Shown piece by piece: positions 48,517 through 59,340 of a stretch of DNA of 64,000 bases. Source of the stretch: Lojkania enalia (Eukaryota; Ascomycota; Dothideomycetes; Pleosporales); contig ML986601.1 in assembly GCA_010094045.1 (NCBI GenBank), positions 1 to 64,000 of the forward strand. Reading direction: 5' to 3'. The translations under genes and the position numbers were made by a program. A model generated the notes under the pieces. It ran no database searches and was not told the origin of the DNA. It saw only the letters and a program-made list of their open reading frames with translations. The stretch's first letter is position 1. Every line of letters begins with the position of its first letter.

Positions 48517-49062
48517 TACTTACAACTCTAAAGGTGAGTCGAATCAATCTCAGTGCAGGTGAGCTTTCACCTCCTCATAGCGCGGCCGCCGGTGAGAGTT
48601 TGCTGGTCGTGGTGGTGACTCTCATCCAGCTGGTGAAAGACGACCGCAGTTCCCCACGCACACAACACCACAACGCAATCAATTCAGCATTCCCAATACC
48701 ATTCCTACTCCTCTCGTACTGGGAATTTAGACAAGAGAAGATTAAGTAGAAGGATTAGTGCAAGGGGCGAGACACAAATGCGGTGGAGGGCCGGCTTTTA
48801 TCGACATTGTGTTAGAAGGGTCCGGAGCGATTGATGTTCCAGCCCTAGCCAAGCCAACCCGCAGAATGCTAATGCAACCTTAATTTCAATGCGGTTAGAC
48901 TACCCATGATGCGAGCACACTTGGCTACGTCATTGTCACTCGCCACAAATTGCAAATGTTCCAGATCAAGTCCATGCGGCATCTCCGATTTATATCTAGT
49001 CTACCTCTATGCCCTAATAAATATCCCGTCCAATTTGAAGTCAAGAGAATTAGATTATCGCA
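48517..49062. promoter_or_regulatory. Divergent promoter region, kinase / small Gly-Ala protein
   Basis: 546 bp between divergent start codons, presumed to hold both promoters. On the minus strand a consensus donor GTAAGT overlaps the outer kinase ATG, so part of it is probably transcribed leader of the kinase. Confidence 0.5.
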
Positions 49063-49470
49063 ATGCCTCCGAAACAACAACCCAACCAGCAATCCTGGCT
49101 AACCCGTTCTACCAACGCCGCAGCCGCCGGCATTGGAAACTTCGCGGGAGGCATCGTAACTGCGGTCGGCAACGGTGTCTCTGGAGCTGGGAAAGGCGCA
49201 GGTGCGAGGTAAATGCATCCTTCCCTTTTCTCAGCTAACAAGAACCTAAAAGATGATAGTATTACAAACACCAGCCGCGGCTGGGGTGATGCAGTACGCG
49301 AATACGGCAACTCGATAAAAGATGCGACCGGTGCGAGTGGACCGCGAGCGGGCACAGGCAGGAACCCATTAGGGTTGGCAAGTACAGGGGGTGGTGCGAG
49401 GGCGACGATGAAAGCGAAGAAGGGACCGACGCCGAGGAAGGGGACCGCAAATAATCCTTTGGGACTGTAG
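49063..49470 (+). CDS. Small Gly/Ala-rich conserved-type hypothetical protein
   Basis: Two exons, 49063-49208 and 49260-49470. The 51-bp intron runs GTAAAT...GATAG with a GCTAAC branch site, giving 118 residues. A second in-frame acceptor (AG at 49273-49274) would remove five residues. The N-terminus is MPPKQQPNQQSWLTRS, followed by an Ala/Gly-rich, possibly amphipathic stretch (about 18-48) with spaced GNFAGG/GNGVSGAG units. Then comes RGWGDAVREYGNSIKDATGASG and a C-terminus where NPLGL occurs twice (one internal, one at the very end). No enzyme motif or signal peptide is seen, and the function is unknown. The clean splice, the stop after a repeated motif and the divergent position beside the kinase support a real gene. 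Confidence 0.75.
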
Positions 49471-49908
49471 GGTGGAGGATAGTGATAGAGCAATGGAGAG
49501 AGGAAAAGAGTCGGCGGCCTACCGATCACGACGGAAGAGGCTTGGATAGGTGTGACGACTCAACGACTAAACGAATCATGTTGAATGCACATCGGAGAAT
49601 GGATATGTCTTTAGGTTGATATGGAGTTTGTATTGGTATATGTTTTGAGTATAGTTGGGTATCTTTCCATGACATTGGCATGCGTATCGAGTACAAGGTT
49701 TGCTTGTCCCAAGGTTGCTTCCGTCCTATCGATATGCTACAGTAACCCGAATTAACACCGTGTGTGCACTATTTTCCATGCAAGCCCTTCGCTCCCAGAT
49801 GCGAGTTGATACCGTAACACCATTCGAGTACATAGCTGTAGAGAAGTCCAGTGTACATATGTACAGAACTGCCGTATTTGAAGGTAAGACGATGTTCAAG
49901 GAGATATA
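49471..49908. other. Convergent 3' intergenic region
   Basis: 438 bp between the stop codons of the small protein (+) and the PPR-like gene (-). Only short chance frames are seen. Confidence 0.6.
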
Positions 49909-52245
49909 TTATACAACATTGAATGCATCCAAATCGCCGGTTGTGAGCTCTGGTAGCCCAATATCTTTCTTTGCTTCGTCGATCAGCAATTCTACTTCTT
50001 CTGGACGATACTGTCGTTTCAAGACCACACGGACGAATTCCGAAAACATATCAAGGTTGAAGTTGCCAACATCTCTTTCGCTTAGAGTCGCCCAGTGGTC
50101 TCCCGTCATATTCGTCCTCGCAAAACGATTTTGTCTGAGAATGTTATAAATGCGTGCCATCTTCTCCAAATTGTGTTTGTGTACTCCACTACGTGCAAAC
50201 TGAGCTCTGACAGATTTTGATTCGTTCTGCATGTCCGTCCATGCTATATGCCTCTGTAGAATGGATATCGCTTTGTCGGAGGGATATATCCCAAAGCGCT
50301 TCCCTAATACATGCATTGATACGAGCGATCCAGGCAAATCTTTGGTATAGCTAAAGCAGTGCATGATTAGTGTACTGATGGCTTTATGGTCTGCACCAGC
50401 AAAGCCAATCTTGAAGCGCTTTGAATCATATCTGCTCCGAACCAAGTTCCACCAATCGATTGTTTCGGCGAGAAGTTGACGAGGACTTGGAAGAGTGCTA
50501 TTCTCCCGAGTGAGATGGTCTCCAAGGGCAAGCCGGAGAGTTTTCCAAAGACATCGGACACTGGAACCGTCCGGAAAGACTCCTTTCATGTCTTCAGGGC
50601 CATCCGTCAAAGATTTGTAAATCTCCCAAACTTCCTGATACCTCCCTTGGCGGCAGCAATTGTCCATCAAGACGTTCATGACAGCCGTGTTTGGCAGAAT
50701 TTCCGCCTCTTTCATCTGTCTCCTAAGGTAGTCGACATGTTCCGATTGGAATCTCTGTGCATGGTGTTGCATGAGTAATGCATAAGTAGTTACATTAGCT
50801 CGAGGTATGCTCTTAACGAGATCATGGGTCGGGGACAATTCGTCACCTGGCGTTGGTGCTCTTCTGGTAATAGCTTCCGCAGCAGAGTACGAGCGCGAGT
50901 TGTCAGGGAGCGTCTTTGTAGACTTATCTACCATTTGCCACCCGATATTTTCGGCTTTTATTTCCAGCTGGTTGTCCTTGGCCCGGAGAAGAGCCTTAAT
51001 CAGAATGTTAAAATGAAATGTTCTAGGTTCGAATCCTCGTCGAAACATCAAGTCCAAAATTTGAGCCCCTGCCTCAGGTGATTTAGTGATTACAGCAGAC
51101 TTCATCCAATCTCCAAAGATGTGTGAGTGATAAGGCTGTGGCAGGACCGAAAGGGTGTAAAGCGCAATATTTGTCATCTTCTCAATGTTTGTGCCAAGTT
51201 TGTAAAGATGGTGCAACCTCTTGAGGACTCCTTCAACTTGCTCTTCGGAAAAGTCACCAACGACATATCCGGCATTGAACATGTCTTTGAAGACTTCCAA
51301 CGAATATTGAAGATGCCGGGCTTCCAGAAAGCCCACAAACCAACCATCGTAATCCCGTTTAGTTACATCTGCACCTAGTATTGTTCTCATGCGGACATAT
51401 AAATCATGAGCCACGTCGTGGTGCTGGGTCGAGATGGATCGGGTATGAGCCCTGAATACAGGCATGATAATCATCGGATTCCACTGTGGGTACAAGTCGA
51501 ACAGCTCTTCCATTATTTCTCGTGCCCTGTCAACTCTATTGGCAAAGGCATACATCCGTGCTCCAAGTTCTAAGTGCTCCGGTTTGTAGTCGTGCCGCGA
51601 CTCCTCATCAGACCGGCGATAGTCCGCTTCCCACTCCTTCATCGCCTGCTCTTCCTCACCATTATAAAACAAACTCTCCAAATACTCAATCCTCTGCCCG
51701 ACTGTTCTAGACTTCCCAACAAGAGCCATGTCTCGCCAGAGCACTCGGAGTGTAGCCCCTCGAATCCGATCGGGCCCAACACGATTGGACTGGCTGAGCC
51801 ATATTATGTCCCACGCACGATCCGGTATCATATATAGACGTGGGAAAATAGGGTCATTACGTTTAAACCAACAGTAATGCCTCCAGATGAGTTGGCTAGC
51901 CTCTTCCAGGAAACCCCTCGCGTCGATCGACAAAAGCATTTGGTTGAACCGCTTGATGGCCCATGGAATACTTTGCGAGACAAGTCCTGGCCTAGCGGCA
52001 ATTTCTATTCCCCGTGCTTCTCGAAGTCTCTTGCGGATAGCCTTTCTCGCTTCATTATCCTCGACCGTATTTTGTCTAAAAACTTCGACAGCGGTGGCGG
52101 AAGGGGCAAGGGGTGGCTCTTGTGTACGCGCCGTAGGGTCCCAAGTATTGGTGAAATTCGGTATCAGTCCAGGGCGAGTCGTCAATGAGCGGGTACGTAG
52201 GGTGACGAGAGTGGAGCGAAAATTGCGTCGAGGGAGTAATCGCAT
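49909..52245 (-). CDS. Mitochondrial pentatricopeptide repeat (PPR)-like protein
   Basis: A single exon of 778 residues starting at ATG 52245. The N-terminus (MRLLPRRNFRSTLVTLRTRS) is Arg/Ser/Thr-rich without acidic residues, as in a mitochondrial presequence. The body is all-helical, with degenerate PPR-type units such as PRTFHFNILIKALLRA, NVTTYALLMQHH and LPNTAVMNVLMDNCCRQGRY..VWEIY. Fungal proteins of this kind bind organellar RNA or assist respiratory-complex assembly. The particular member is not identifiable from the sequence, so no symbol is given. It converges with the small Gly/Ala protein gene. The only tRNA-like sequence here, GGTTCGAATCC at 51026-51036, is part of its coding sequence. 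Confidence 0.85.
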   Translation of the reverse strand: MRLLPRRNFRSTLVTLRTRSLTTRPGLIPNFTNTWDPTARTQEPPLAPSATAVEVFRQNTVEDNEARKAIRKRLREARGIEIAARPGLVSQSIPWAIKRFNQMLLSIDARGFLEEASQLIWRHYCWFKRNDPIFPRLYMIPDRAWDIIWLSQSNRVGPDRIRGATLRVLWRDMALVGKSRTVGQRIEYLESLFYNGEEEQAMKEWEADYRRSDEESRHDYKPEHLELGARMYAFANRVDRAREIMEELFDLYPQWNPMIIMPVFRAHTRSISTQHHDVAHDLYVRMRTILGADVTKRDYDGWFVGFLEARHLQYSLEVFKDMFNAGYVVGDFSEEQVEGVLKRLHHLYKLGTNIEKMTNIALYTLSVLPQPYHSHIFGDWMKSAVITKSPEAGAQILDLMFRRGFEPRTFHFNILIKALLRAKDNQLEIKAENIGWQMVDKSTKTLPDNSRSYSAAEAITRRAPTPGDELSPTHDLVKSIPRANVTTYALLMQHHAQRFQSEHVDYLRRQMKEAEILPNTAVMNVLMDNCCRQGRYQEVWEIYKSLTDGPEDMKGVFPDGSSVRCLWKTLRLALGDHLTRENSTLPSPRQLLAETIDWWNLVRSRYDSKRFKIGFAGADHKAISTLIMHCFSYTKDLPGSLVSMHVLGKRFGIYPSDKAISILQRHIAWTDMQNESKSVRAQFARSGVHKHNLEKMARIYNILRQNRFARTNMTGDHWATLSERDVGNFNLDMFSEFVRVVLKRQYRPEEVELLIDEAKKDIGLPELTTGDLDAFNVV

Positions 52246-53245
52246 TGGGACGGAAACTAATGAAAATCGCGCTGGGCTTGATCGAGGTATAGGGAAGGAG
52301 CAACAGGAGACATGTCCATTTGAATTACCGAGGGATTATACAAAGGAATATTTACATTGAACAAAGTTGAATGCGTGGGAAGGAGTGAGGAATCCTCAAA
52401 TGAATGATGTCTGACAGGGCTGGCCGAAAAATTGGTTTTAGTCTAGGGCAAAATCGGCGCTAGCCCAGGCTGTGACTAGCGCACCCTTCACGACAGCTAC
52501 ACCGTAATCTCAACCCAACGGCCGTTGCATATTTCATATTCTAGGGATAATGTACGATCTTTATTGAGATAGCAGTTTGAGGGCATATACTTCCAATTGG
52601 AATTATCCAGGAAAAGGAAAGCATAAGATGAAGAATTACCTCAAATGCTACAAATGCATTCAACTCAGACCATAGTTGCACAGATCTATCAAGAGCAGGG
52701 AAGACTTAATTGATGTCTATTTAAAGGACGATTCCGCTATAAACTTGTACTAGACCTATCAAATTGGAAGGAAATGGATTATGCAACGTCTAGGTATCGC
52801 ACTTGAGGCAGGTTAATGGATAGCTCTTCATCAACTAGACAGGGAAACGCACATTGACGTGACCACTTATTAGCGAGAGGGCATCTAGAGTGGGAATCCT
52901 ATACACTTACCAAAAACTTTGGTAACTTTCTCACGAAGATGCATGCGGAATTCATAAGCCAGCACATCACATTACGTTTGTGTTCATGTCGAGAGTTCTT
53001 GGGAGCGCCGTTAGCGAAACAGCACAATCAAATCTTGACACAGGACTTTTTAATAAAGTCAACAATGTTACATGGGCTTGGATAGCGAGATGGGGTTGGG
53101 AAAGAGGAAGCAGAAGAGAGATTTTGTATCCAAACGCGTCGCGCGAACATGCATTGTCTCGGATTATCCAATCAAATTTCATCGGAAAGGCTTCTATTTG
53201 AGATCACCGGGACGCTTTCCCTTTTCGTAGGCGCTCGCATCTCGC
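52246..53245. other. Non-coding region upstream of the PPR gene
   Basis: About 1 kb, with the PPR promoter in its left part. Only short unsupported frames are present (for example 52967-53201 on both strands). Confidence 0.5.
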
Positions 53246-53537
53246 TCAGACTTCTAAATGCTCACTGCATCTAATCCCAAACAAGTCTAGATCTTCATTC
53301 TGACCCTGAGATGCTTCTATATCACGCAGTACTAACTCTATCGATTCGAATAGCCTGTTTAGCAATTTAGCTCGTACGCAAGAAAAGGTTCTGTCAAGTC
53401 GCGTCGCTAATCTCGAGGCAAGCTTGTAATTAAACTTGTGTTTGAACTTCGCGTATTGATTCCTCGCATCTTCTCTTTGCCCTTGCTCAGGAGATAACAC
53501 GTATTCAAAACTGGCGGATTCAGTTGTGCCTGATTTA
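53246..53537 (-). pseudogene. Orphan exon-like fragment, unknown protein
   Basis: On the minus strand a frame of about 95 codons reads as a plausible helical protein end (SGTTESASFEYVLSPEQGQ, then FESIELVLRDIEASQG) and stops at 53246. It has no ATG; just upstream is CTAATATTAG, which would serve as a branch site and acceptor. No upstream exon is evident. It could be the last exon of a small gene or a decayed fragment. I recognise no family. Confidence 0.3.
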
Positions 53538-53847
53538 ATACTAATATTAGATATTAAAAATGTGAACTACATGTAGATATGAAGCTAGAAGACAGACAAG
53601 TAGTGTCAAAGCCTCGACCGGACGACGAAGCTCACAACAAGCTGGAGGAGCATCTAGACCAAGGCTCGGAATTTCCCGCCTAAGGTAGGTCTCCGCTTCG
53701 TTTCACCCTGGCAGTGTTTTCATCAAAACCTTGGCTAGTTGGGGGACTTAAATCCAGCACCAATCAGTAACTACAGAGACGCAAAATGTCCGAAGTCAAG
53801 GCCCACGTAATTCATCAAAAATCTTCTCTCATCTCTATTCCTCGAAA

Positions 53848-54063
53848 ATGGGTTTTGTCAAAGCGTCCTGCTTATGTGCGAGCCTTTTATATTGGGAGAC
53901 TTATTTAGCCGATGCCCAGAACACTCTCATCGACCACACCGTGCCAACAGATCTCCCGCAAATAATCCTTGAAACAGGCCGTGAAGTTCCTCCAAATATA
54001 AGCTTTTCCCCGCATGCAACCATATGCCGAATATGCATAACTAATGTAGACTCCCGCTTGTGA
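53848..54063 (+). CDS. Candidate small secreted protein (weak)
   Basis: An ATG-initiated frame of 71 codons. Its first 23 residues (MGFVKASCLCASLLY...) could act as a signal peptide ending near ADA-Q. The rest has two closely spaced Cys (ICRICI). There is no homology evidence, and another overlapping frame starts at 53786. It may be a first exon, a small effector-like gene or chance. Upstream of the GH114 gene. Confidence 0.22.
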   Translation: MGFVKASCLCASLLYWETYLADAQNTLIDHTVPTDLPQIILETGREVPPNISFSPHATICRICITNVDSRL

Positions 54064-54647
54064 GAATCTCCTGTCAGGGACAGCGCATATTTTTTCTGAG
54101 ATCACACCATCCTATCACTGCTTCACAATATCCGCTTTAGGTCTTCTCTTAATGTAAAAACTAAAGAATTAAAACAAAATTTGGCTTTCTCGCCGCGCCG
54201 CTCTCGTGGACTTGGTGGCAGGTTTGGTGGCGTGCTGTGGCTGCTGGACTCTAGTATAGATTGATCGTGGCACTGAGCTTCAGAATAAGGGCCCGGGTGT
54301 GACCAACGGATTCATTGCCTTTATTGGTATTGTCTTGTGGTTGGTTCGGCTACGAAGCAACTAATTTTCAAGTCTATATCGATGAAGACAAGCACCCCTC
54401 AGATCTCGACTTTTCGAGAAGGGTAATCTCCCCGCAATGTGCTTCGTCGACTACTCTACGTAAACTTTTTATTTCTTTGGTCTCGGTCATTAGCAGTCCT
54501 GGTCTACCTCATATTCTAAAGATGGCCTTCTACATAATTATCCGAGTAATCAATTTTCGCCGCATGGAACTTGCTTCTTTCACAACAGCTTTTCTTCCCC
54601 TCCAGAGACTCCGTTCTCTGCTCTCACTCCTTTTAATCCCTACTAGG

Positions 54648-56039
54648 ATGAAGGGCTTTATATTCCGAATGTTGTGTTGGCTAATCTGGGTCGGACTCTT
54701 GGCTAGCACATCGCTGGCACAGATCGCCTTCAGGCGGGGGCAGAAGTTTCAGATCATCTTACTGGGAACGCCGGACATGTCCAAGTTTCCTTTACCGCCC
54801 ACTGACGCTCCTGTGTGGGACATCGACTTGTTTGACAATGAGGCCTCAACAATACAAACTCTAAAGCAGGCAGGAAAAATCGTCATATGCTATTTTAGCG
54901 CAGGAACTTGGGAAGACTGGAGAGAAGACGCAAAAGATTTTCCACAAGGAGACTTAGGAAAAGTATTGCCAGAATGGCCGAATGAGAAGTGGGTAAGGAC
55001 CGGGAGTCAGAAAATCAGGGACATAATGGCAAAGCGGATAAAAATAGCTGCCGACAAAGGTTGCGATGCCATTGACCCAGACAACACCGGTAAGTATATT
55101 CAACGATACCATTCCCTCTTCACATTTGAGAGTGTTTGCTGGGACTCTGGCTAACAATTTCTCGTAGATGGCTATGTATGTTTGCTCATTACTAATTCTG
55201 GTCAATACTCAACTCTTAGTTCCGCCAAAATGTTTCCCCCTTCGCTCATCTTGTTAAATGGACTAATGTGCATAGCAAAATGACAATGGCTTGAATCTCC
55301 TGAACACAGACCTGATAGACTACATGCGCTGGCTCCAAAGAATAGCCGCACAATACAACATGAAAATTGGCCTGAAAAACAGCCTAGACATCCTCGATAC
55401 TCTCGCCCCAATAATAGACTTCGCCGTGAACGAGCAATGCGCCCAGCTCTCAGAATGCAACGCCTACGACAGCTTCCTTGCTTCCAATAAACCCGTCTTC
55501 CACATCGAATATCCAAACCCCCTAAACAAATCCTCCGTCAATACCCCGTCCTGCAACGGGCCAGGCACAAATGGCATGAGCACCGTCCTTAAAGAGCTGC
55601 ATCTGAACGGCTATACGATATACTGCGATGGAAGTGAAGTTGATACTCCGACGAAAGGCGGTACTAGTCCACCAAGGCCGTCATGGTCCTTACCACCCGT
55701 TCCTCCAAGGTCTAGCTCGAGACCTATTATTTCGACTAGGACTTCGACTGTGATGCCAACGTCGATATACAGACCGAGTACAACACTTAAACCATCCTCG
55801 TCGCCCGGAAGGACATCAAGTCGGAGGCCGACAAGCACGCCTGGTGGAGGCCAGCCAGGATGTCGGCAGAAACATTGGGATCAATGTGGTGGAAACGATT
55901 GGAAGGGGTGTACAGTTTGCGAGGTAAGACATATCTCTTTCATCCTAGCCTATCTTGAACTAAGAGCTGTGCTGATAAATTGTAGTCGCCATATACATGC
56001 AAAGGAGTGTCGCCCCCCTGGTATTATCAATGTTTATAA
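54648..56039 (+). CDS. Secreted GH114 family endo-alpha-1,4-galactosaminidase-like protein with C-terminal CBM1
   Basis: Four exons: 54648-55089, 55168-55175 (8 nt), 55276-55923 and 55986-56039. The introns are GT-AG (78, 100 and 62 bp) and the product is 383 residues. The signal peptide is about 1-25 (MKGFIFRMLCWLIWVGLLAS..LAQ). The GH114 domain is about 50-260, with VICYFSAGTWEDWR, DPDNTDGYQNDNGL, IGLKN, NEQC and PVFHIEYP. The Asp in DPDN (about 143) and Glu in NEQC (about 203) are the likely catalytic acids by family. A Ser/Thr/Pro-rich linker (about 265-340) precedes a six-cysteine CBM1 (about 346-383; HWDQCGG, ending WYYQCL), a fungal cellulose-binding module. GH114 enzymes cut galactosamine-containing polymers such as fungal galactosaminogalactan; the CBM1 suggests anchoring on cellulose or chitin. 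The frame is open upstream, but ATG 54648 is chosen because the signal peptide begins there. Confidence 0.85.
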
Positions 56040-56534
56040 AATGAACTTGGTTGGAATGGGTCTTGGAATCTTTAGTATAGCTATTCGAACATACCCCGCG
56101 TTTTAATACTTACCGTCATATTCTCCTATTACGAAAGTGTATACAAGGAATGGGAGAAATCTAATGAACTGGGAGCTGACATACAGCTTGTTCTTCGGCG
56201 GGCAAGCACACGAGGTCGTAGTTCTAACAAGTATCAAAGAGGATTGTAGCGCGATTTTGGAGTTGAGAATTGCATTAATTGTGTGGGGGAGCTAACGGGT
56301 GGCCTATACAGCCACTTTTTTTTATTTTTTTTATTTTTTTTTTTTGGGTAGCAGGCTATCCTAAATTAAAACTTCACTAACAGTAGTGGGCAGAAAGGAA
56401 GTTCAAATTCGGGAAATGATGGGATTGAATCATTGATTTGACGACTTTATTTATACCAAATTGAGAATTGCAAGGGGATATTGCATCTATATAAAGTTCC
56501 ATAAACCGCCTTCAAAGATCACAGCTACGCCATC

Positions 56535-57500
56535 TCAATGTTCTCGAAACATCTGCCGGCACAAGAAATTTGTACCGAAGAGTTTCAGCCCGACGCTCTT
56601 AGGGTCTAGTCGCGAGCCAAGCTGACAGAAACCAGTTATCTCCCATTGTAGATGCATTTTCTCACTCTTTCCATCGCTCATCGAGTCTTTAGTCTTTATC
56701 CTTTTATGAATCTGGAGCTTTTCCATCCCTAGTGCAACCTCCTAATGGTTTTCTGTTTTAGCATGAAATGGATATGTGATGGAGAAGTTCAAGTTTAAGT
56801 CCCGTGGGCCTTTGTTCACCAGGCTTTGCAATTACGGTAACCAGATGATATTCCACCTCTCATCTCCTGCTAATGGGCTCCCCATGCAACCCACTCGTAG
56901 GCACGAGTTCATGTCGCTATCCAAACACATGTGCAAGAGTTCGATGGTATTCTACCAAAGATTCTTCTCCCGGAGAAAAGAAATGAATTCGTCTTCAACA
57001 CTTGTCCAGCGATCATGAATCCACGATTCTATAGAATATATCGGGAATGAGCGTAGGCCGTATAGCGCTGGCCCATCAATGAATTCAATATTGGAGCCCT
57101 CTGTCTCCTATTTGATTTTAAAAGAACTCCACCCCATTGTAATAGCACTTGTAACCGATCTGCTATCAATCATCAGATCCTGAGTACAGACTATAAAAGT
57201 CAGGTAAGTTTTCAAAGGCCAACTTCATGAGCGTCTCGGGGACCTAAAAGCGAAGAATATGTCCGTGGCTTGTATTCTTTGGACTGTGAGGATGGTCCAA
57301 AAGTCTCTAAGTGGGATTTAGAACTTGGAAGAAGTTTTCCGGCTCCTGAGCGAATGACATCTACTGGAAGTGCCGGAAGATCAGACCAACCACAATGGTA
57401 AGGAAGTTTTTGCTTGTCGAGCTCTTCGAGAATCCACTTGTCGGATCGGGATAAAATTGCCTCTTCTTTCTGCACATGGATGAGCCTACGAAAGACGCTG
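56535..57500 (-). pseudogene. Decayed gene of unknown family
   Basis: On the minus strand a protein-like frame runs from about 57.13 kb to a TGA at 56535 with three in-frame stops. It contains IDGPALYGLRSFPIYSIESW, then DRWTSVEDEFISFLREKNLW and ITGFCQLGSRLDPKSVG. Upstream, in a different frame, 57212-57500 adds another coherent piece (ILSRSDKWILEELDKQKLPY, then HCGWSDLPALPVDVIRSG). The Trp-rich, hydrophobic/charged pattern looks like real protein, and the stops and frame change look like decay. I do not recognise the family. Confidence 0.4.
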
Positions 57501-58945
57501 GGGAATTAGAACGTTTAGACATGACGCGTGTTAACTTCGGAATTTTGAGTATGAAAAATTTCTGTGGGAGAGATGCTGCCTAGATAATATGGAAGGAGTC
57601 GGGTTTTTATAGTGTGCTATTAGTTCTCTAATTGACCCCGACCTCAATGCATATAACAACAAACATGGTAGATAACTCTTAGCGTCTCAGGATCCGAACC
57701 CAAACGCTGAACTATCAACGCGTGCCTTCGAAAAATATCTAAAACTTTGAACCGTAGTATTCCTATTTGCCAGTTGTTGTTAAAGACCTTTTGTTTTCAT
57801 ATCTTAGATTGTCCTCCTCTGGGCCGTGATATATAGAACTTGCTCTATATCTGTGGTGAGAGGCAAGTCTTGTCTCCAGGAGGGATATGAGGAACTGAAC
57901 TGCTTTGATTGAGGATGGCCAGCAAGCCATATTTATGCACATAGAAAAAGGGGTGTATCAGCTGATATCCGGCGTGGTTTTATATCGTACGACGATATCC
58001 GATACAACTCGGCAGACTTGCCAAATCCCCATTACAATATCAATAATGGGGGATTACAACCTCAAGAACCCCTGCCCATTTAGTTTACGAGCTAAATTTA
58101 GGAATTTTGGGGTACATTTCAGGATGCGTAGGAAGGATCTAGGCAGGTTTTTGCATGTGACTCTATGGACTAGACTCGTTCTCATATGATTGTTTTTTAC
58201 ACCAGATTTTCTCAACCCTCTACTAACAAGCTTTTTTCAAATTATGGTATGTGGAATGCGATTTAGCCCAAGAATAGATGTCTCTCGTCTACTAATATAT
58301 TGCCAATGGAGCACATAAATTTCATTGCGAATTCGGCTCCTTGAGTAATTTAGGTCATGTAGCGTAGACGCACTTCTGATGGTGTCCTCTTTTGGGCTCC
58401 ACATTGTCGGTGAACAGAGCAAAGTAGAAGAGGAAATGCAAGGAGATTGCGGTCGAAGGAGAATAAATCACGGTTGCGGGGTACAAAAGCTGGTAATCAC
58501 TTTCTTCGCTCCCCTGCCTGACAGCTTGAGCGTTGCATGGTGGAGTACTTGTATCTGTCACGCGTTTCTAATATCCTGTTATAGCTAGCCTTGTTTTCAG
58601 GCCTATATAGTCTCACAACTACCCGCTTCTGGCCAAGCAGGCCACTTACTCTCCTTCAATACATCAATATTTGCCTCAGCAATTAATGCCGCCTAATACG
58701 CGACAGTATCACCGGTTAACAAAAGACATGGAAGCGGTTGCAGGAAGAGAAGACTACGAGCTAGCCACTAGAGCTGTCAATATCGTAGAACAGACGCTCA
58801 TTCTTAGACCATATTAGGATTAGAGCCCACTAGACGAAGTCGAGCATCGGAGGGAGAGTGTAGTTGCTATTTGGATGTGAAATACGAGGCCATGCCGCTA
58901 GAGAACGCGTCTAGTATTCTCTTCCGCGTCTAATGTCATGACAAA

Positions 58946-59340
58946 TTATTTCCGTACTACAATTGCACGTTCGAGGGCTTCGACATGGTCACTAAACGGC
59001 CAGAGAGTTGGTTTGCTAAGACTTGACGATTCAAACCCTAGAACCAGGCCACAGTATGCTAAAATCCGATTAAATTTTTGGTAATGTCCTGGCTCATGGG
59101 ATACGTTCATTGGCCAAGTGCCTTCTATCTTCTTTGTACTTAGCGATCCTCTTTTCCAGAAATTTATCTCAGATATCAAAAACTTTTCTCAGAACTCATA
59201 GTCTCTGTCCGATGGACTTGTGAATCTCTGTAGTTCTCGATCGAGCATTGGATTACCTGGGCGCAATGCACAATCCATCGACGCATTCGCCACTATAGCA
59301 TGGATATAAGCAACTATGAAGTCGAGTTTATGCACTTTAC
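58946..59340 (-). pseudogene. Second decayed gene fragment of unknown family
   Basis: The minus-strand frame is open for about 130 codons apart from one TGA: VHKLDFIVAYIHAIVANAS, then CALRPGNPMLDRELQRF, stop, ISEINFWKRGSLSTKK and YCGLVLGFESSSLSKPTLW, ending at 58946. A GTAAGT lies just upstream. It reads as a degraded coding exon. No family is recognised, and a relation to the fragment at 56535-57500 is not shown. Confidence 0.35.

Noticed and set aside
51026..51036. GGTTCGAATCC, resembling a tRNA T-arm / B box
   Set aside because: It lies within the PPR coding sequence, with no acceptor stem or A box at a suitable distance.
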